Below are positions 61,651 to 64,000 of a DNA stretch of 64,000 bases, piece by piece. This DNA comes from Saturnia japonica. Its lineage: Eukaryota > Arthropoda > Insecta > Lepidoptera > Saturniidae. The position numbers and the translations under genes are program-made. Within the stretch, counting starts at the first letter, position 1. Each line of letters starts with the position of its first letter. The notes below the pieces were generated by a model, which did not search any database, was not told the DNA's origin, and saw only the letters and a program-made list of their open reading frames with translations. The stretch is taken from the NCBI GenBank assembly GCA_033032175.1, contig CM065312.1:20992001-21056000 (forward strand), given 5' to 3'.

Positions 61651-62601
61651 ACATTGTCATCGCTCCGCTTCTGTGGATAGGCAACCTAGAAATTAATTTT
61701 TAGAAACATAAACGCAGTTAGTAGAATAGTTTCAAACGGTACGACCACTGTACATCGTGTCACGTCACGCCACTGTGCCACGCCGCGAGGGTGAACGCTC
61801 CCCGCTATTTGGTAAGCGGACGTTGCAAAAATAAGTGAGAGTTAAGTTTGGCCCGTCTAATTCTGGGTTTAACCTTTCCGAGGTGGTTCGCGCGTTCTAT
61901 TTATACCGCAGTAGTCGGGTGCGGCGTCGCATCCGACCGCAACGAGCTTTCGGGAATGCAAATTGCACTTCCGCGCGCATCTAAAATCGTTTCATCCAAC
62001 ATCACCATCTGGATGAATACTATCAATAATTGTCGTTCTTCAATGTTGTCATTTCATCATTCTGTCCCGTTCAAAAAATACAACAACAGATTGTTGTACA
62101 TTATGTAGATTTTAAACATTCGTCTGATTAAACTGTGTACGCAAGCCACAGTATACCCTGTCAGTTGACAATTGTTTTTTTTTTTTTTGCAAAATGCTCT
62201 TCGCAATTTTTTCTAGCTTTATATTACTATCAAGTAGATTTGATTATACAGTTTTAAGTGTAAAGATAATTAACAAAATATTATTTACATTACAATTCGT
62301 ATGGTTGTGTTAACGAATTTGTTTATCATTAAAATAGGCCTTCATGGTATAGAACAGGTAAATATTTTTCATGACCTGAATCATGATCCGTCAAATATCA
62401 TAATCAAAATATAAAATTTACACATTAATTTCTCATTATTAGCGCGTATTGTCTATTTTTTAAACTATTTCAGCACAACTAGTGTTATCTAGACTCATTT
62501 TATTGTACAGAAACTTCAAAAAATCCAAACTGATTGAAAATAATGTACACGTAATATTTCCAGGAACGACTTTCACAAAAAAGGTAATTAATGCTTTCGA
62601 T

Positions 62602-63023
62602 TAGAGATGAAACGGATATCCTGTAATTATCCGATATCCGGCCGGATTCCGGATAGTAAAATTCAAAAAATTCTCATTATTTCACAAGGCAAATCATAAC
62701 ACTATAATAATAATAATTTATTTCATTTATAAAGTTCATAATGTTATTTTTACACAGATTAAAACTAAGATAATAATTATAATTTATTTTATTTTTTTCA
62801 ATATACGTTGGCGTCTGAATATAGGTTATGAACACCGTTTATTTTTATAATCGCACGTCAAAAATGTTTGTTTTATTAATTAGTTAAATTTATTTCCGAT
62901 CTCGTTCACCGCGAAATCAAACTAATCGCGTCATGTATCGCGCTAGCCGGATATCCGGCGCTCCGGCTTCGTAGATGGCCGAATAACCGGTATCCAGCCA
63001 AACCACTGGCCGTTTCATATATA
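62602..63023. mobile_element. hAT-type non-autonomous element (422 bp)
   Basis: Flanked by a perfect 8-bp duplication, CTTTCGAT (62594-62601 and 63024-63031). The ends are TAGAGATGAAACGG and, reversed, TATATATGAAACGG, a 14-bp inverted repeat with two differences. Internal GGATATCCGG palindromes recur near both ends (62615-62650, 62948-62960, 62985-62995). Eight-bp duplications and TAGAGATG tips fit the hAT superfamily. No transposase frame. Confidence 0.85.
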
Positions 63024-64000
63024 CTTTCGATACTATCTGGAACGTTCCAGAAAGCAGTCTTGCTTCTTGAACCTCGGAACGAGTGTTTGACGAATATAAT
63101 ATAGACTGCTATAATATAACGCTGCAACATTTCGTGTTCCACATCAAATGATACCACATAAAGGTCAAAGTAAATAACCGGAGTACATTTGGCACCCTTC
63201 AAGAAACTGTATGTTCTAAGCAAAGTTATAGATAAAAATTATAATTTACAAAGATAATGTATGTATACGTAAAGTGTGGGAGATAACAATGGTGTGACGC
63301 GATGTCGCCTTGAACCCGAGCGCTGATCTCAACGAATGCCATCCTGTTTGTTGTTTTTGATTTGTTTCACACAGCATTCCACACGTACAGTCAGCTGCAG
63401 TCACAAAACACGCAGGCCAGCTATTTCAAATCATACAAACAGCGGTACAACTGACACTTTATAATTATTTATAATCTAGTTTATGTATTATTTATCATAT
63501 TAATAACTATATTATAATTTACTTAAAGGTCTTCGGATTCTTTGAAAGGAAATTACAATGCCCTATCACATACTTGCTATCTGCTGATAGACAGTTCAAT
63601 TGGTTTTGCATATTAAGTAAACTTGCTGGGTTATCTGTGCGCTGTGGACGTTTAATTCCTAGTATTACGGAACGATAAACATACAATCAATGTATTTAAG
63701 TATAATATTGTTATCGGCGGGTAGTTAAAATGCCGTTTATAAGAAACAGATGTGTTTATTTCCACAAAAGTGTTTGTCTTAATCGCTTTATCAATTAATG
63801 CCTTCCGTAGACACACATTATTAGAAGGGTTGACAACATTCTTGACAATCTCGTAGTTCCTAAAAGTGAGCCGCGAAATTTTTTGTCAACCACATAATAT
63901 TCCAAGCATTCAATAAAAATGGAGAATCAAATATCGACTTTCCTAGAGATCGATGGTAAATATTCAATTCTGACATTTCTTTTTTAAAATGATTCGGTTT

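Overview
The window looks like nuclear DNA of a moth or butterfly (Lepidoptera). It is AT-rich, its genes are split by introns, and it carries repeats of types I associate with lepidopteran genomes: mariner copies, RTE-type LINE tails, tRNA-like SINEs and several short inverted-repeat transposons. The species cannot be named from the sequence alone.

Five protein genes can be built exon by exon with matching splice phases. (1) COX15, heme A synthase, + strand, last exon ending at 13992. Its first two coding exons lie inside a 3.44 kb head-to-tail duplication (2314-5756 and 5757-9200). (2) A UBTD1/2-type ubiquitin domain protein, - strand, 30396 down to 25501, four exons. (3) ALKBH6, an Fe(II)/2-oxoglutarate dioxygenase, + strand, 31142-31910, two exons, head-to-head with UBTD. 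(4) An M17 leucine aminopeptidase-like gene, + strand, 32722-53438, twelve exons. It has one GC-AG intron and a serine where a zinc-binding aspartate is expected. (5) Calmodulin, - strand, 3' part only: exons 59299-59541 and 55747-55775. Its 5' exons lie beyond the right edge.

Layout: 1-2313, flank with dispersed repeats. 2314-13992, COX15. 13993-25500, intergenic DNA with a SINE, a 24-bp minisatellite and a 604-bp inverted-repeat transposon. 25501-30396, UBTD, with an old mariner in its second intron. 30397-31141, the shared UBTD/ALKBH6 promoter interval. 31142-31910, ALKBH6. 32722-53438, the aminopeptidase. 53439-54570, a convergent intergenic stretch. 54571-64000, the calmodulin 3' end and introns, including a hAT-type non-autonomous element with a perfect 8-bp target duplication.

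The most striking structure is aminopeptidase intron 2. A decayed mariner (34200-41594) is split by a 6.2 kb non-LTR retrotransposon with a perfect 13-bp target duplication. That retrotransposon is itself split by an RTE tail and by a 272-bp MITE-like element. A second copy of the MITE lies about 6 kb downstream in the same gene. A mariner with an intact DD34D transposase frame sits in intron 4. I found no prokaryotic-type system, CRISPR array or convincing RNA gene. The unusual content is the COX15 5' duplication, the aminopeptidase substitution and the nested transposons.
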